Origin: Aneurinibacillus sp. REN35
GTDB lineage: Bacteria > Bacillota > Bacilli > Aneurinibacillales > Aneurinibacillaceae
Length of the DNA: 64,000 bases
Assembly (NCBI RefSeq): GCF_041379945.2
Contig: NZ_JBFTXJ020000005.1
Span: forward strand, 62,001 to 126,000
Reading direction: 5' to 3'
Both the position numbers and the translations under genes were made by a program. A model generated the notes under the pieces. That model searched no databases, was not told the DNA's origin, and saw only the letters and a program-made list of their open reading frames with translations. Positions 34,828 to 44,517 of this stretch are shown here, piece after piece. Within the stretch, counting starts at the first letter, position 1; each line of letters opens with the position of its first letter.

Positions 34828-35250
34828 TTATACGTTGGCTGCCATCTTCTCAAACGCTTTGACCGCGGCTTCTGCTACCTGCACATCCTGCTCCACAGAT
34901 CCCCCGCTAACACCGACCGCTCCTATAATGCGATCCTCTACATGCAGCGGAATGCCGCCGCCAAAAAGTACAATCCGTCCGCTGTTTGTCGTATTGATCC
35001 CATACAATTCAGCGCCAGGTGTTCCCGCTGCTGCTAAATTAGCACTCGGCATCTTCAATGCTACTGATGTCCATGCCTTATTCTGGGCGATGTCTATGCT
35101 TACTAGAAGCGCATCATCCATTCTGTGGCAGGCAATAAAGTTACCTCCCTCGTCAACAACGGAGATGACCATCGGAACACCGAGTTGACGCGCCTCATGC
35201 TCTGCATGCTCGATCATTTCCTTCGCCATATCTAACGTTAATACACCCAT
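34828..35250 (-). CDS. GlcG/HbpS-like (heme-binding) protein
   Basis: A 140-residue protein of the GlcG/HbpS fold, which also forms the C-terminal half of PduO. Signatures are [21 protein letters not shown] and [24 protein letters not shown]. HbpS-type proteins bind heme or related tetrapyrroles. In diol dehydratase operons it may help hold or salvage the cobalamin cofactor. That is inference. It is placed between the reactivase and the aldehyde dehydrogenase and shares their transcript. Confidence 0.85.
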   Translation of the reverse strand: MGVLTLDMAKEMIEHAEHEARQLGVPMVISVVDEGGNFIACHRMDDALLVSIDIAQNKAWTSVALKMPSANLAAAGTPGAELYGINTTNSGRIVLFGGGIPLHVEDRIIGAVGVSGGSVEQDVQVAEAAVKAFEKMAANV

Positions 35251-35271
35251 ATGTCTGCCTCCCTTTACTTT

Positions 35272-35610
35272 TTAGCGAACTTCCACTTTTAACGGCATGC
35301 CTTTTACAAGTCGAGCGGCGTTATGTCCTACCAAGCGGCTATTAGCAACAGCCCCACTGTAATATGGAGAGCTGCATTCAAGCATTTCATGACAGATTGC
35401 ACATCTACCACCTGCCGTCACTCCAATACCGACACCAAGTGATGAAAGCGCTGCTGCTTGATAACCAAGCATCGCCGCCTCCTGTCCGCTATCTTCTACT
35501 TTTATGCAAGAAAATGGCACCCCCTCTTCTTCAAGACCTGCGCTAATCTCTTGCAGCACAGAAGCATCCACCCCTTCTAGATAGAGAATCGGGAGGTATG
35601 TAGGCTGCAT
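35272..35610 (-). CDS. pduH: Diol/glycerol dehydratase reactivase small subunit
   Basis: A 112-residue protein of the DdrB/PduH family. With the large subunit it releases damaged cobalamin from inactivated dehydratase. The sequence resembles the dehydratase beta subunit fold, with LPILYLEGVDASVLQEISAGLEE at the start and GVGIGVTAGGRCAICHE in the middle. It overlaps the large subunit stop (ends meet at 35610). Confidence 0.88.
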   Translation of the reverse strand: MQPTYLPILYLEGVDASVLQEISAGLEEEGVPFSCIKVEDSGQEAAMLGYQAAALSSLGVGIGVTAGGRCAICHEMLECSSPYYSGAVANSRLVGHNAARLVKGMPLKVEVR

Positions 35611-37445
35611 TACCTAACCACCTCCTTTTTTACAGCAGACAGAACCAATCCTGTCGCCACTGCATTGCGCGGGCCTTCCGTACCCCGCACATTGGCAAAT
35701 CCGGCTACAATTCCATACCTGCCAAGCTCCTCTGTCACCATCTGGGGAATCTCAAAATCAAGCGCCGATCCGCCTACCATCACCACAAAGGAGAGATGAC
35801 GAACGTTACGTGTGGGTATAATCGATCTAAGAGAGCGCAATGCATTCGCAACAAATACTTTCTGCTTCGCGCTTCGTCGGACAGCCCTCACCTTTTCCAT
35901 AGAGAGCTTTGGAGGGAGCGGGGTAAGAGCCTCCTCCTCCCGAATGACGACACGACCATATACATGCGGCGGAAACGGTGTTTTGGAGAACAGCATCGTC
36001 CCATCTTCAAGCTGCATATGAAACAGGCTGATAACTTTACCAAGCGGATGCTTCTTAACCCTCTCCGCCAATTCCCTATCCTTAAGCGCTAGTTCGGCAT
36101 CGATCAGCATTGTCACCATATCACCCGCTCCGGCAAGATGAATGGAGCGGATCTCTCCATCTTCATTGACCGCTGCGGCATCTGTTGATCCTCCGCCCAT
36201 ATCAAGAATGACAAGCGGCTTCTCTGTTCCCGGTGTAGTCAGCGCGCCTCGGATGGCCATCTCTGCTTCTACCCCGCCCACCTCGACCGGTATGCCTAAC
36301 TCCGCTTCGAGGGCCTGTGCGACTTTGGCTACAGGCATGCGCTCTGTCTTTACCATAGATGCGATCGCAACTCCGCTCTCCATAGAAAGCTCTCCGGCCA
36401 TTGCTCCAACAACCGAGACAGGGATAACGGCATCTGTCGCCAACAGATCACGGATCGCAATATCTGTAAACGGCTGCCCTGTGCTATCTGATAGATGCTG
36501 GCGTAGCCCGTTGAGCATACCGCCAACATTTGTACCGGTTTTTCCTTTTACATCAAGCAATCCACCTGTCTTCTTTACCCCGGCCATAATTGCTTCTGCC
36601 CCATCATTAACCGATACGCGTACCGTACTTTTTTTTCCCTTTAACTCTAATTCTCCTGCCTCAATACGGCGTTCTACAATCTCCCCCTGCGGTGTGCGAA
36701 TAACCACAGCAGACCGATTCCCGACAAGAGCACGCGCAATCGGAGCGATCTGCTTTGTCTCATCCGGCGTAAGTCCAAATACTGTGGCCAATCCATATGG
36801 GTTGCTGAGCGTGCGGATCACATGGCCGGGCAGCGCTACTTCTATCGCCGCCTGCCTGCCTAATGGAACTTTGTCAATATAAGCCACTTCATCGACAATC
36901 GGAATCTTTTGCTGCAGCCGATTATAGATCAGTACACCGTCATCCTTTTGCACGATGGCTCCCTTAATTTCAATCCCTCTCTCACATGCTTGATTCATCA
37001 TATGAGCCGCCCATTCATAATCGGCTTCCTTTGGGATGATGACGATGTACGCCTTTCTATCTTCTGCTCTTCTCTCATTGAGAACAGAGAGATGCACGGT
37101 CGTTCCAATTCCCATACCGACGCCGCCCGGCGTGTCTGGGTTATGACCAATCATAGAGGATTCTGTAATTAATGTTTCACTGATGACATCCATCGCCAAA
37201 TCACCGATAACGGGAACTGCATCATTGACCCGGATCTTTGCGATACAAGAGAGATCAATCCCTGCCTTCTCCGCCGCTTTTCTCAGAGCGAGGCGGATGC
37301 CGGAGATATTCTCCACTGTCCCTTTCACACCCGTCGTCTTGACTAGATGCTGGGCAAGAAATTCTGCTTCTCCGCCGCAAATACGCGCGATCGCCACCTC
37401 CGTTGAAGAATTGCCAATGTCAATTCCTGCGATCCACTGCGACAC
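35610..37445 (-). CDS. pduG: Diol/glycerol dehydratase reactivase large subunit
   Basis: A 611-residue actin-like ATPase (DdrA/PduG/GdrA). GIDIGNSSTEVAIA is the first phosphate loop and VILDMGGGSTDAAAV near residue 410 is the second. With PduH it exchanges adenine-lacking cobalamin on inactive enzyme for coenzyme B12, at the cost of ATP. Length is typical. It follows the dehydratase small subunit by five bases and is followed directly by pduH, so all five form one translational unit. Confidence 0.94.
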   Translation of the reverse strand: MSQWIAGIDIGNSSTEVAIARICGGEAEFLAQHLVKTTGVKGTVENISGIRLALRKAAEKAGIDLSCIAKIRVNDAVPVIGDLAMDVISETLITESSMIGHNPDTPGGVGMGIGTTVHLSVLNERRAEDRKAYIVIIPKEADYEWAAHMMNQACERGIEIKGAIVQKDDGVLIYNRLQQKIPIVDEVAYIDKVPLGRQAAIEVALPGHVIRTLSNPYGLATVFGLTPDETKQIAPIARALVGNRSAVVIRTPQGEIVERRIEAGELELKGKKSTVRVSVNDGAEAIMAGVKKTGGLLDVKGKTGTNVGGMLNGLRQHLSDSTGQPFTDIAIRDLLATDAVIPVSVVGAMAGELSMESGVAIASMVKTERMPVAKVAQALEAELGIPVEVGGVEAEMAIRGALTTPGTEKPLVILDMGGGSTDAAAVNEDGEIRSIHLAGAGDMVTMLIDAELALKDRELAERVKKHPLGKVISLFHMQLEDGTMLFSKTPFPPHVYGRVVIREEEALTPLPPKLSMEKVRAVRRSAKQKVFVANALRSLRSIIPTRNVRHLSFVVMVGGSALDFEIPQMVTEELGRYGIVAGFANVRGTEGPRNAVATGLVLSAVKKEVVR

Positions 37446-37450
37446 TTCCG

Positions 37451-37876
37451 TTACTCCTCATCTCTGCGCAGCAGGTTTCTTCCTTCATACACATCTGCCG
37501 CTTCCCTTATCAACGCGGCATTCTCACGCGCATCATATTGTGACTCCAGCTCGTCGGCGATGGCAAGCAGTTCTTCCTTCGTTGAACGGCGAGGACGCAG
37601 TGCATTATAGATTTCAAGAATGCGCGCATCGGCAATGGCAATCAGCTCGGCCGCCCGACGAAAATTCTTCGCCTGCTGTTCCTTACCGAGACTATCACAG
37701 ACCTGCGCATGCATCTTAAGAGTATCTGGTGCGATGCGCAGATCACCGGCCTCTATCTCACCTTTCAGCGCGGCATCCAGCGTCAACTCATCATATGACT
37801 TTCCTGTCGGCGTCCGCAGCAAGTCCGGACGTTTAGATCCAAGCGGGTAGTGTTCCCTGCTAAGCGTCTCCATCAC
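37451..37876 (-). CDS. pduE: Diol/glycerol dehydratase small (gamma) subunit
   Basis: A 141-residue subunit. [20 protein letters not shown] near residue 13, then [19 protein letters not shown] and [19 protein letters not shown] are standard gamma-subunit segments. It overlaps the medium subunit by four bases (ATGA). The enzyme converts 1,2-propanediol to propionaldehyde or glycerol to 3-hydroxypropionaldehyde with adenosylcobalamin. Confidence 0.93.
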   Translation of the reverse strand: MMETLSREHYPLGSKRPDLLRTPTGKSYDELTLDAALKGEIEAGDLRIAPDTLKMHAQVCDSLGKEQQAKNFRRAAELIAIADARILEIYNALRPRRSTKEELLAIADELESQYDARENAALIREAADVYEGRNLLRRDEE

Positions 37877-38463
37877 AGCACCTCCTCCTCATGCATCAAA
37901 AATTGAACATCCAACTCCACCGACTTTGCATCCGGTATGACTTGCTCGCACTCTTTTAGATGCAGAATCGCAGCAATTGCTTGATATTTTGGGCGAGCCA
38001 TCTGATCATTGACCACCGGAACTGGGTTCGGACTCTCACCAAGCGCATACATAGCAGCATTACGTCCAATCGCCCGATACGTCTCCAAGGTAATTAACGG
38101 CGATTGCGGAAATAGCTCTAGATTGCTCAACGGATCGAGATCACGCTGATGAATAACGGTAGTACCTCTTGATTGGACACCAATACCGATACCGGAGCCG
38201 CTCAGTCTGGCGGCCTGATGAGCCATAAAAGCCAGATCTGCCATCGAACGACTGCGAATAACCCTCGGCTTTACTCCCTGTTCCTCTATTCCTGCCAGCA
38301 TCTCCCGCAGTACGCGGGCATGTTCAAGATGAACAATCGTTTTATTCATCGTCGTACCAAACGCCGGGCCTACGGCAATGACGACCTCATGCGGATCGCT
38401 TCCTTTGAGCGCGATATCTTTTTCAGCCAGCTTCATCTCGAAGGTAAATGTTGTAGACGACAT
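37873..38463 (-). CDS. pduD: Diol/glycerol dehydratase medium (beta) subunit
   Basis: A 196-residue subunit. [21 protein letters not shown] near residue 20 and [19 protein letters not shown] near 90 bind the cobalamin, and [20 protein letters not shown] is a family segment. The ATG at 38463 follows AAGGAGGAGAGG; an upstream frame to 38586 overlaps the large subunit and is not supported. The N-terminus lacks the longer leader peptide that targets PduD to microcompartments, which fits the absence of shell genes here. Confidence 0.92.
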   Translation of the reverse strand: MSSTTFTFEMKLAEKDIALKGSDPHEVVIAVGPAFGTTMNKTIVHLEHARVLREMLAGIEEQGVKPRVIRSRSMADLAFMAHQAARLSGSGIGIGVQSRGTTVIHQRDLDPLSNLELFPQSPLITLETYRAIGRNAAMYALGESPNPVPVVNDQMARPKYQAIAAILHLKECEQVIPDAKSVELDVQFLMHEEEVL

Positions 38464-38476
38464 ACCTCTCCTCCTT

Positions 38477-40162
38477 TTAATCAAAGTCCTGGGGGCTAAT
38501 AGCCTGCCGAATGTTCTTGATCTCTTCCCATCGCTCAGGACTGAGACGGTATCCGGTACCCGGCCCTCTGTAATCGTTTTCATCATTTACCGCACTCTGT
38601 ACCACGTTCTCTTTATTAATGATGGCTGATGTATGCAGATAATCGCCCGCCACCCGCTGCTTAAGCATATTGAATACGCGTTCGGCCACTTCTATATATC
38701 CACGCTTCTGCAGAGCGATCGCCACATCAAGCCCTGTAATACCCTCATCTAGAATGCTCTGGGCTGCCTTCAGATCTTCAACAACATTGCGCGGCGGCAT
38801 ATCCTCACTACTGTTGGCATAGGTAGCACTTTCCACTTCTTCATCCGTAATTGCCGGAAAACCCAATTCATCGAATACGGCTTGCAAAGCTTTAGCAGCT
38901 TCATAACGAATATGAATTACGCTTTCTTCATCAACAGGACGCAGTCCGCCATCCACCATCATATCTCGCTGCAGCACAAGGTAGTCGTCCATATCGCTCG
39001 TATCCATATTCGATCCGGCAAACATATTATCGCTGTTTGGTACTGCACTATAGCCGGAGAAAATAAAATCGGTTCCCGGCAGCATCTGGCAAAGCATCTT
39101 GGCGCTGCGGCGAATCGGCGAGTGTGAGAACGTCTGATCATTTCCGGAAGCCACTTCTAGATCAAACATTGTAGTAGTGAGATTCTCCGCAAGCACAGCT
39201 CGTAGTCCACTTGGAACCGCTGCAGGTACACCAATACAGCTAATCGAGCCGTTCTGTAACCCCTGTACTCCAGCACCTCTCGCCATCATGACACAGCGAA
39301 CCTCGAGATAGAGCATGGACTTACCCTCGGCGCCGGCCATTTGCACTTCTGAGCCTGTACCTGATGTGAAACGCATTTTTGCTCCGCGCGAAGCATAAGC
39401 CGAGGCAAGAAACGACTTCGACCAAGGCGTGTCATCTCCATCGATAAATACTGACTCGGTTCCATAAATGGAAATCGTCTCAGCATACGACGTCAAGCCA
39501 AGCATCGCAAGGCGAAGTTCTGTTGCCTCTTCGAGCGCATCCTGTGTGAGTATGCCGCCTCTTGCTGTCTGCGACCCAACAAGCAGAGCCAGCGCATTGA
39601 ACGGTGCGTAACGAACAATTCCGACTGTCGTCTCTTGTTCATCAAATCCGCGTAACCCTGCTTCGGCGGCATCGGCAGCCATCAACACCGGATTATCCCG
39701 TACATTCGTCACATGACATTGATTAGACGGTGTCTTACGCGCCCGCATCTTCTGCAATGCCATCATCATCTCTACCACGTTCATATGATTCAGCACTTCA
39801 ACAACTTTGGCAGGTGACATTCCTCTAGCCAGCTTAATAATCTCGGCGCGTGGAACATGGATATCAACCAGTTTACGAGCAATCTCCAGACTGTCTATCG
39901 CCATGACACGTTCGGCTATTCCTGCATCCATCGTATAATCGGCAATAAATCGGTCCAGCATATCGAATTGTTCACGCGGCTTCCCGTCCAGTTCTATAAT
40001 CCTGCCATTCTCTACACTAACAGAGGGGTTGGGGTCATTTGGACTTGCCATGGCAACGAAGCCCATCTCCGGCCATTCTGTAACAAATCCATCCTGATTG
40101 ATCGGTTGCTGTTCAAGCACTGCGAATCTTCCAGACCGTTTGGTTACTTGTGATGCCTGCAT
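38477..40162 (-). CDS. pduC: Diol/glycerol dehydratase large (alpha) subunit
   Basis: A 561-residue B12-dependent dehydratase large subunit, a TIM barrel with the active site. Conserved stretches are [69 protein letters not shown] and [20 protein letters not shown]. The length matches PduC/DhaB. The diol and glycerol types cannot be told apart with confidence here. AAAGGGTGAAAG precedes the ATG. It is the first gene of an operon that runs to the DUF779 gene at 32882. Confidence 0.95.
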   Translation of the reverse strand: MQASQVTKRSGRFAVLEQQPINQDGFVTEWPEMGFVAMASPNDPNPSVSVENGRIIELDGKPREQFDMLDRFIADYTMDAGIAERVMAIDSLEIARKLVDIHVPRAEIIKLARGMSPAKVVEVLNHMNVVEMMMALQKMRARKTPSNQCHVTNVRDNPVLMAADAAEAGLRGFDEQETTVGIVRYAPFNALALLVGSQTARGGILTQDALEEATELRLAMLGLTSYAETISIYGTESVFIDGDDTPWSKSFLASAYASRGAKMRFTSGTGSEVQMAGAEGKSMLYLEVRCVMMARGAGVQGLQNGSISCIGVPAAVPSGLRAVLAENLTTTMFDLEVASGNDQTFSHSPIRRSAKMLCQMLPGTDFIFSGYSAVPNSDNMFAGSNMDTSDMDDYLVLQRDMMVDGGLRPVDEESVIHIRYEAAKALQAVFDELGFPAITDEEVESATYANSSEDMPPRNVVEDLKAAQSILDEGITGLDVAIALQKRGYIEVAERVFNMLKQRVAGDYLHTSAIINKENVVQSAVNDENDYRGPGTGYRLSPERWEEIKNIRQAISPQDFD

Positions 40163-40283
40163 ACTTTCACCCTTTCTGTTATTCTCACCTGTCTTCCTTT
40201 AATAATTATAATTTTCAATCATTTGTTTGTATCTGTAATCATGTAACTTTCCCTAGCATTCTTTTTACTTTTGTACATTCAGA

Positions 40284-41045
40284 CTAGAAAAGTGAATTCT
40301 GGAATTGATAAGCCGGGAGGGTACGTGTGGCTTTCTGCTTCTTGCGGTATTGGGTTGGTGTAATACCTTCTTGTTTACGAAATAAGCGTGAGAAATAGTT
40401 TGGATCAAGCCAGCCGCACCGAGCTCCTACCTGCGCAATGGACAGATGCGTGTCTGAGAGCAGGCGCCGTGCTCTCTCTAATCGAACATGAACAATATAA
40501 TCGGTTAATGTCATGCCCGCTCTTTGCTTAAATAGGCGGCTTACATATTGGGGGTGTAAATGGACAGATTCTGCGAGGGACTCTAACGTTAACTCTTCTT
40601 CGATATGGCGTTTAATATATTCTTTTATGCGATCAATCGGATGCATCTCTTGCGCATGGTGATGCGCCGATTCTAGCGGAGCCGGAAAAAACTCATGAAG
40701 CATCCGTTCAATATCCTTCGGGTGAACAGGCTTGAGAAGATACGCTTCAGCGGCAAGTTCATACAGCCCCCTATCCGTATAACGTTCTTCTTCATAAGCG
40801 GAAAGGAAAACAAGGCGACAATCCGGACGTTCCGTGCGAATGCGCGCAGCAGCAGCCATCCCATCCATAATGGGCATTTTGATATCAAGAATGGCTACGT
40901 CAATTGCATGGCGCACAGCCACCTCTACGGCATCTGCGCCATTTTGCGCTTCAAAACAACGTACATCCGTAAATCTTCCCTGCGAGATAATTCTGGCCAA
41001 TACTTCCCTTTCTAGCGGTTCGTCATCCACAATCAACAGATTCAT
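40284..41045 (-). CDS. AraC-type response regulator
   Basis: A 253-residue regulator. The receiver domain begins NLLIVDDEPLEREVLARI, with the phosphorylated aspartate in DVAILDIKMPIMDG and the lysine in YLLKPVHP. The C-terminal AraC double helix-turn-helix is SLAESVHLHPQYVSRLFKQ and VGARCGWLDPNYFSRLFRK. The ATG at 41045 follows GGGAGGG and overlaps the kinase gene by 23 bases. It should act with the PocR-type kinase, probably on the dehydratase operon that starts 121 bases downstream. Confidence 0.92.
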   Translation of the reverse strand: MNLLIVDDEPLEREVLARIISQGRFTDVRCFEAQNGADAVEVAVRHAIDVAILDIKMPIMDGMAAAARIRTERPDCRLVFLSAYEEERYTDRGLYELAAEAYLLKPVHPKDIERMLHEFFPAPLESAHHHAQEMHPIDRIKEYIKRHIEEELTLESLAESVHLHPQYVSRLFKQRAGMTLTDYIVHVRLERARRLLSDTHLSIAQVGARCGWLDPNYFSRLFRKQEGITPTQYRKKQKATRTLPAYQFQNSLF

Positions 41046-42276
41046 GCGGCTTCCCTCCCGGTAGTGTAATTGTAATCGCCATTCCTTTTCCCGATGCACT
41101 TTTCATATTTGTAATTCCGTATTCCATCCCGAACTGGTATTGCAGTCTGCGATGAATATTATAAAGCCCGATCCCTGTTGTGTGACCCGTTCCGCGTCTA
41201 CGTACATTCGATAGCATGTCTGCAAGCTTAGAGGCGGGCATACCGCGACCGTTATCTTCAACAGTAAAACAGCATACCTTTCCGTCCGTCTCTCCGCTAA
41301 GACGAATGTTGATAGGTTTTCCTTCCGGCTCAAAACCGTGTACAATCGCATTCTCTATTAACGGCTGAAGCGTTAGCAGTGGAATGGAGATATGCTCGGC
41401 TTCCGGTGTGATGCGGCTCTCAAAAGCGATTCGATCGCGGTAACGTGTTTGCTGAATAAACAAATAATGCCGAATATAAGCCATCTCTTCTTCGAGCGGG
41501 ACAAGCTTATCGATCTTTCTCAGATTATAGCGAAGAATGCGTGAGAGACTATATGTAATCTCCTGTGTCTTCTCCGCCCCCTCTAAATAGGCGAGACGCG
41601 AAATTGTATTTAGCGTATTAAATAAAAAGTGTGGATTCATCTGCGAATGCAGCATTCTAAGCTCAATATCCTGCAATGTCTTTTCAAGTTCCGTCCGCAT
41701 GCGCAGCTCTTCCATCAGCTTTTGCGTCTTCTCCGTAAGCTCTTGTTGGGCAATTTGTTCCGCAATCGTTTTAACGATATAGTTCGCTGTCATAAACAAG
41801 AGTTCGGCAGCGGCACTGACCTTCTTTTCATCCTGCCTTGAGACTTGCTGCAAATATCCAAACAGCTTATCTTTATCTAATGGAAGCTCACTCACCTTTG
41901 ATGATACCGCTTCCAATTGTTCGGCTTCATGGTCTGTCATAATTACCTGCCCACATAGCACGGCACCGAGATATTTGTCTTCATAAACCAACGGCGCGGC
42001 CAAATCTACCAATCCGGAGTGGCAGCGGTGAATGACCGGCCTCTTCTCCTTCGCCGCAAGAATACCTACCCTCTCATCGGAAAGAATACAGCGGCTGAGC
42101 CCTTCTGGACAGGAGCGAATATATGAGCAAAAAGAGGTAAAATTACTAGGTGCGGTAATCGGGCGGCCGGATTCATCGCCAATGATCATAGCAAGTCCGG
42201 TTGCATCAGAAAAACGGTCCTGTACTTCCTGCAGCATTCTCACATCGATCATGTTACGAAGTGTTAGCGCAGCCAT
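41023..42276 (-). CDS. PocR-domain sensor histidine kinase
   Basis: A 417-residue kinase without membrane helices. Residues 5-175 form a PocR-type ligand domain with clustered cysteines (FCSYIRSCPEGLSRC and HRCHSGLVDLAAPL, LCGQVIM). PocR of Salmonella responds to 1,2-propanediol. Residues 200-300 are the LytS/YehU-type kinase core with the H-box HSQMNPHFLFNTLNTIS, and ENDGRGM-like VEDNGRGMPASKL and GIGLYNIHRRL form the ATP site. With the regulator it is likely a cytosolic sensor of the diol or its aldehyde. GGAAAGGGAG precedes the ATG. Confidence 0.9.
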   Translation of the reverse strand: MAALTLRNMIDVRMLQEVQDRFSDATGLAMIIGDESGRPITAPSNFTSFCSYIRSCPEGLSRCILSDERVGILAAKEKRPVIHRCHSGLVDLAAPLVYEDKYLGAVLCGQVIMTDHEAEQLEAVSSKVSELPLDKDKLFGYLQQVSRQDEKKVSAAAELLFMTANYIVKTIAEQIAQQELTEKTQKLMEELRMRTELEKTLQDIELRMLHSQMNPHFLFNTLNTISRLAYLEGAEKTQEITYSLSRILRYNLRKIDKLVPLEEEMAYIRHYLFIQQTRYRDRIAFESRITPEAEHISIPLLTLQPLIENAIVHGFEPEGKPINIRLSGETDGKVCCFTVEDNGRGMPASKLADMLSNVRRRGTGHTTGIGLYNIHRRLQYQFGMEYGITNMKSASGKGMAITITLPGGKPHESVDCG

Positions 42277-42294
42277 CGACTTCTCCCTTTCCTA

Positions 42295-42471
42295 TCAAGT
42301 TTCGTTCTGTATCCTCTTCTTCACAACGTCGTTAGGCGTCCAACAATCGAACCGGTATACAGGCTCTGTCGCATATCCTAACCTGCTGCACATATACCCC
42401 GTTTTTTCTCCCGGCTGCTTGCGAACCCGAAAGTGGCGGCATGTCGCACAGCAATGATAATTCCGCTTCAT
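42295..42471 (-). CDS. Small cysteine-rich protein at head of the PocR operon
   Basis: A 58-residue protein starting MKRNYHCCATCRHFRVRK, continuing YMCSRLGYATEP and FDCWTPNDVVKK. Cysteines at 7, 8, 11, 28 and 43 suggest a zinc ribbon or a metal/cluster site. GGAGG lies seven bases before the ATG, and the gene ends 18 bases before the kinase start, so it is the first gene of the regulator operon. I do not know the family. It may be a regulatory or accessory zinc protein. Confidence 0.7.
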   Translation of the reverse strand: MKRNYHCCATCRHFRVRKQPGEKTGYMCSRLGYATEPVYRFDCWTPNDVVKKRIQNET

Positions 42472-42691
42472 CAGTTGCCTCCGTCCTTTTTTTCCACTCT
42501 ATCATGCACAAAAAAATGTCACAAGAGCAGGAAGTATCGTATTTTGTATTGATTCTGGAAAAAGACTGAAAAATCTATCAATAATATGCTATTTTGCATC
42601 AAAATCGTATAGACGTTTCGTCCGCTTGCCCACGTACAATAAAAGCGGATGCATATCCTAATCATGCACGTTATCAAAAGGAGGACCTTAT

Positions 42692-43828
42692 ATGCCGCAA
42701 ATTTTTGTATCTCCGGGCAAATATGTACAAGGTGCAGGCGTAACAAATGACATCGGCCGCTATATTGCTCCACTCGGTCAAAGAGCGCTGATCCTCGGCG
42801 GACAGAGAGGGCTCGATTCTGTGAGTGGCAACATCACCCAAAGTCTCGATATGTACGATGTACTCTATCATATTGAGCGGTTCCAAGGCGAGAGTTCCGA
42901 CAATGAAATCAGGCGCATGTGTGATGTAGGACGTGCTAAAAATATTGATGTCGCAATTGGTGTAGGCGGGGGAAAAGCAATCGATACAGCAAAGGCGGTT
43001 GGATTTGAGCTTACTATTCCGGTCGCCATCATCCCCACTATCGCTTCTACAGATGCGCCCTGCAGTGCCTTGTCTGTGATTTATAACGATGCGGGCGTGT
43101 TCGAGAAATATTTGCTCCTCCCAAAAAATCCAGATATCGTGCTGATTGATACCGAGGTTATCGCCCATTCTCCGGTGCGCCAATTGGTAGCAGGTATGGG
43201 TGATGCGCTCTCGACGTATTTTGAAGCAGCAGCCTGCGCCCGAGCCCGAGCACAGAATATCGCCGGGGGGACGATGACACAAGCGGCGCTTGCCATTGCT
43301 AGGCTGTGTTATGATACGCTGCTGAGCGATGGCTACAAAGCAAAGATCGCCTGCGAACGTAATGTCGTCACCGAGGCATTGACCAATATCGTTGAGGCGA
43401 ACACACTGCTCAGCGGACTGGGCTTTGAAAGCGCCGGTCTGGCTGCGTGCCATGCAATACACAATGGATTAACCGTACTTGACGAGACACATCCATATAG
43501 CCACGGGGAAAAAGTAGCGTTCGGCACGCTTACTCAGCTTGTCTTAGAGAATCGAAGCCTACACGAGATAGAAGAAGTCCTTGGTTTCTGCCACTTGGTC
43601 GGTCTGCCGACAACATTTGCCGACATCGGACTTAACGACGCCCACCCAGAACAAATCCGTCAGGCAGCTGAAGCAGCATGCAACGAGGGAGAAACCATCT
43701 ATAACATGGACATTGAGATTACACCCAAAAAAGTTTATGCGGCCATGGTCACAGCCGATGCACTGGGTCATGCCTATAAACAAAAGGAAGAGAAGACTCT
43801 ATCCACTCCGTCTCCGCTGCCATTATAA
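42692..43828 (+). CDS. gldA: Glycerol dehydrogenase (iron-containing ADH family)
   Basis: A 378-residue NAD-dependent dehydrogenase that oxidises glycerol to dihydroxyacetone or related diols. The NAD loop is GVGGGKAIDTAKA near residue 92, then IPTIASTDAPCSALSVIY, and metal ligands in MGDALSTYFEA, ACHAIHNGL and THPYSHGEKVAFG. The length and fold are of the GldA branch. AAGGAGGACC precedes the ATG. It is divergent from the PocR operon and its intergenic region (42472-42691) probably contains shared control sites. Confidence 0.92.
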   Translation: MPQIFVSPGKYVQGAGVTNDIGRYIAPLGQRALILGGQRGLDSVSGNITQSLDMYDVLYHIERFQGESSDNEIRRMCDVGRAKNIDVAIGVGGGKAIDTAKAVGFELTIPVAIIPTIASTDAPCSALSVIYNDAGVFEKYLLLPKNPDIVLIDTEVIAHSPVRQLVAGMGDALSTYFEAAACARARAQNIAGGTMTQAALAIARLCYDTLLSDGYKAKIACERNVVTEALTNIVEANTLLSGLGFESAGLAACHAIHNGLTVLDETHPYSHGEKVAFGTLTQLVLENRSLHEIEEVLGFCHLVGLPTTFADIGLNDAHPEQIRQAAEAACNEGETIYNMDIEITPKKVYAAMVTADALGHAYKQKEEKTLSTPSPLPL

Positions 43829-43851
43829 TTACGCTCTTCTTTTCATCAAGA

Positions 43852-43882
43852 TAAAAAAAACGGGGAAGCGCTCGCTTCCCCG
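43852..43882 (-). terminator. Intrinsic terminator
   Basis: CGGGGAAGCG and CGCTTCCCCG form a perfect stem at 43861-43882, with A-run before it (T-run for the leftward 3D-domain gene). Confidence 0.85.
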
Positions 43883-43911
43883 TTCACATGCTTCTTCATT
43901 TCGGCAGCCTA

Positions 43912-44517
43912 TTACTCAAACACTTTCACAGTAACGCTTTTACGTCCCCACTGCAGGGCTTTATCACGGTCAGAGAAAAAGACATCAATCTTATTCCCTT
44001 TAATAGCGCCTCCTGTATCACCGGCAATTGCCATACCATACCCTTCTACATATACTTTGGAGCCCATAGGAATTACGGATGGATCGACAGAGATGACTTT
44101 GGCGTCAGGATTTTCCTTTAGATTGATGCCCTGAGAGGTAATACCCGAACAGCCTGCACAATTCGCTGTATACGCTGTACTCTCCATCGTCATTACTTTA
44201 CCGGGTTTCGTATTTTCACCGGCAGCATTCAACGCCTGGAATGTTTTCGGTCCGGCAATTCCGTCAGCCTCTAAGCCCTTGGCCCGCTGAAAGGATTTGA
44301 CAGCATCCACAGTAATCGTGCCGTAATAGCCGGTTGCCGTACGGAAATCAAAGTGTCCCCGGTTCTTAAGAACCGTTTGCAACTCCTGTACATCCTCACT
44401 CTCCATCCCATAGCGCAGTGTCTGATCCCCCATAGAGGCTTCTGCCATAAGCGGAGCACTCACCATCATTCCTGCAGCAGCAGTTGAGACCACCATTTTC
44501 TTCAGCGATGTAAGCAT
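43912..44517 (-). CDS. Secreted 3D-domain cell wall hydrolase
   Basis: A 201-residue secreted protein. A signal peptide with the core VSTAAAGMMVSAPLM ends at AEA. Residues 35-95 are a peptidoglycan-binding domain (SEDVQELQTVLKNRG, DGIAGPKTFQALN). The C-terminal 3D domain has STAYTANCAGC, PMGSKVYVEGYGMAIAGDTGG and NKIDVFF; the three aspartates give it its name. Related proteins (YocH, YorM, Rpf-like) cleave or remodel the wall in stationary phase. The ATG at 44517 follows GAGGAGG. Confidence 0.88.
   Translation of the reverse strand: MLTSLKKMVVSTAAAGMMVSAPLMAEASMGDQTLRYGMESEDVQELQTVLKNRGHFDFRTATGYYGTITVDAVKSFQRAKGLEADGIAGPKTFQALNAAGENTKPGKVMTMESTAYTANCAGCSGITSQGINLKENPDAKVISVDPSVIPMGSKVYVEGYGMAIAGDTGGAIKGNKIDVFFSDRDKALQWGRKSVTVKVFE

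Noticed and set aside
40163-40283. Cobalamin riboswitch before pduC
   Set aside because: The region is AT-rich and only 121 bases; the B12-box (GCCACTG-like) was not found there or at 42472-42691.
42674-43462. Long minus-strand frame opposite gldA
   Set aside because: Antisense to a clear dehydrogenase, with no domain or start signal.
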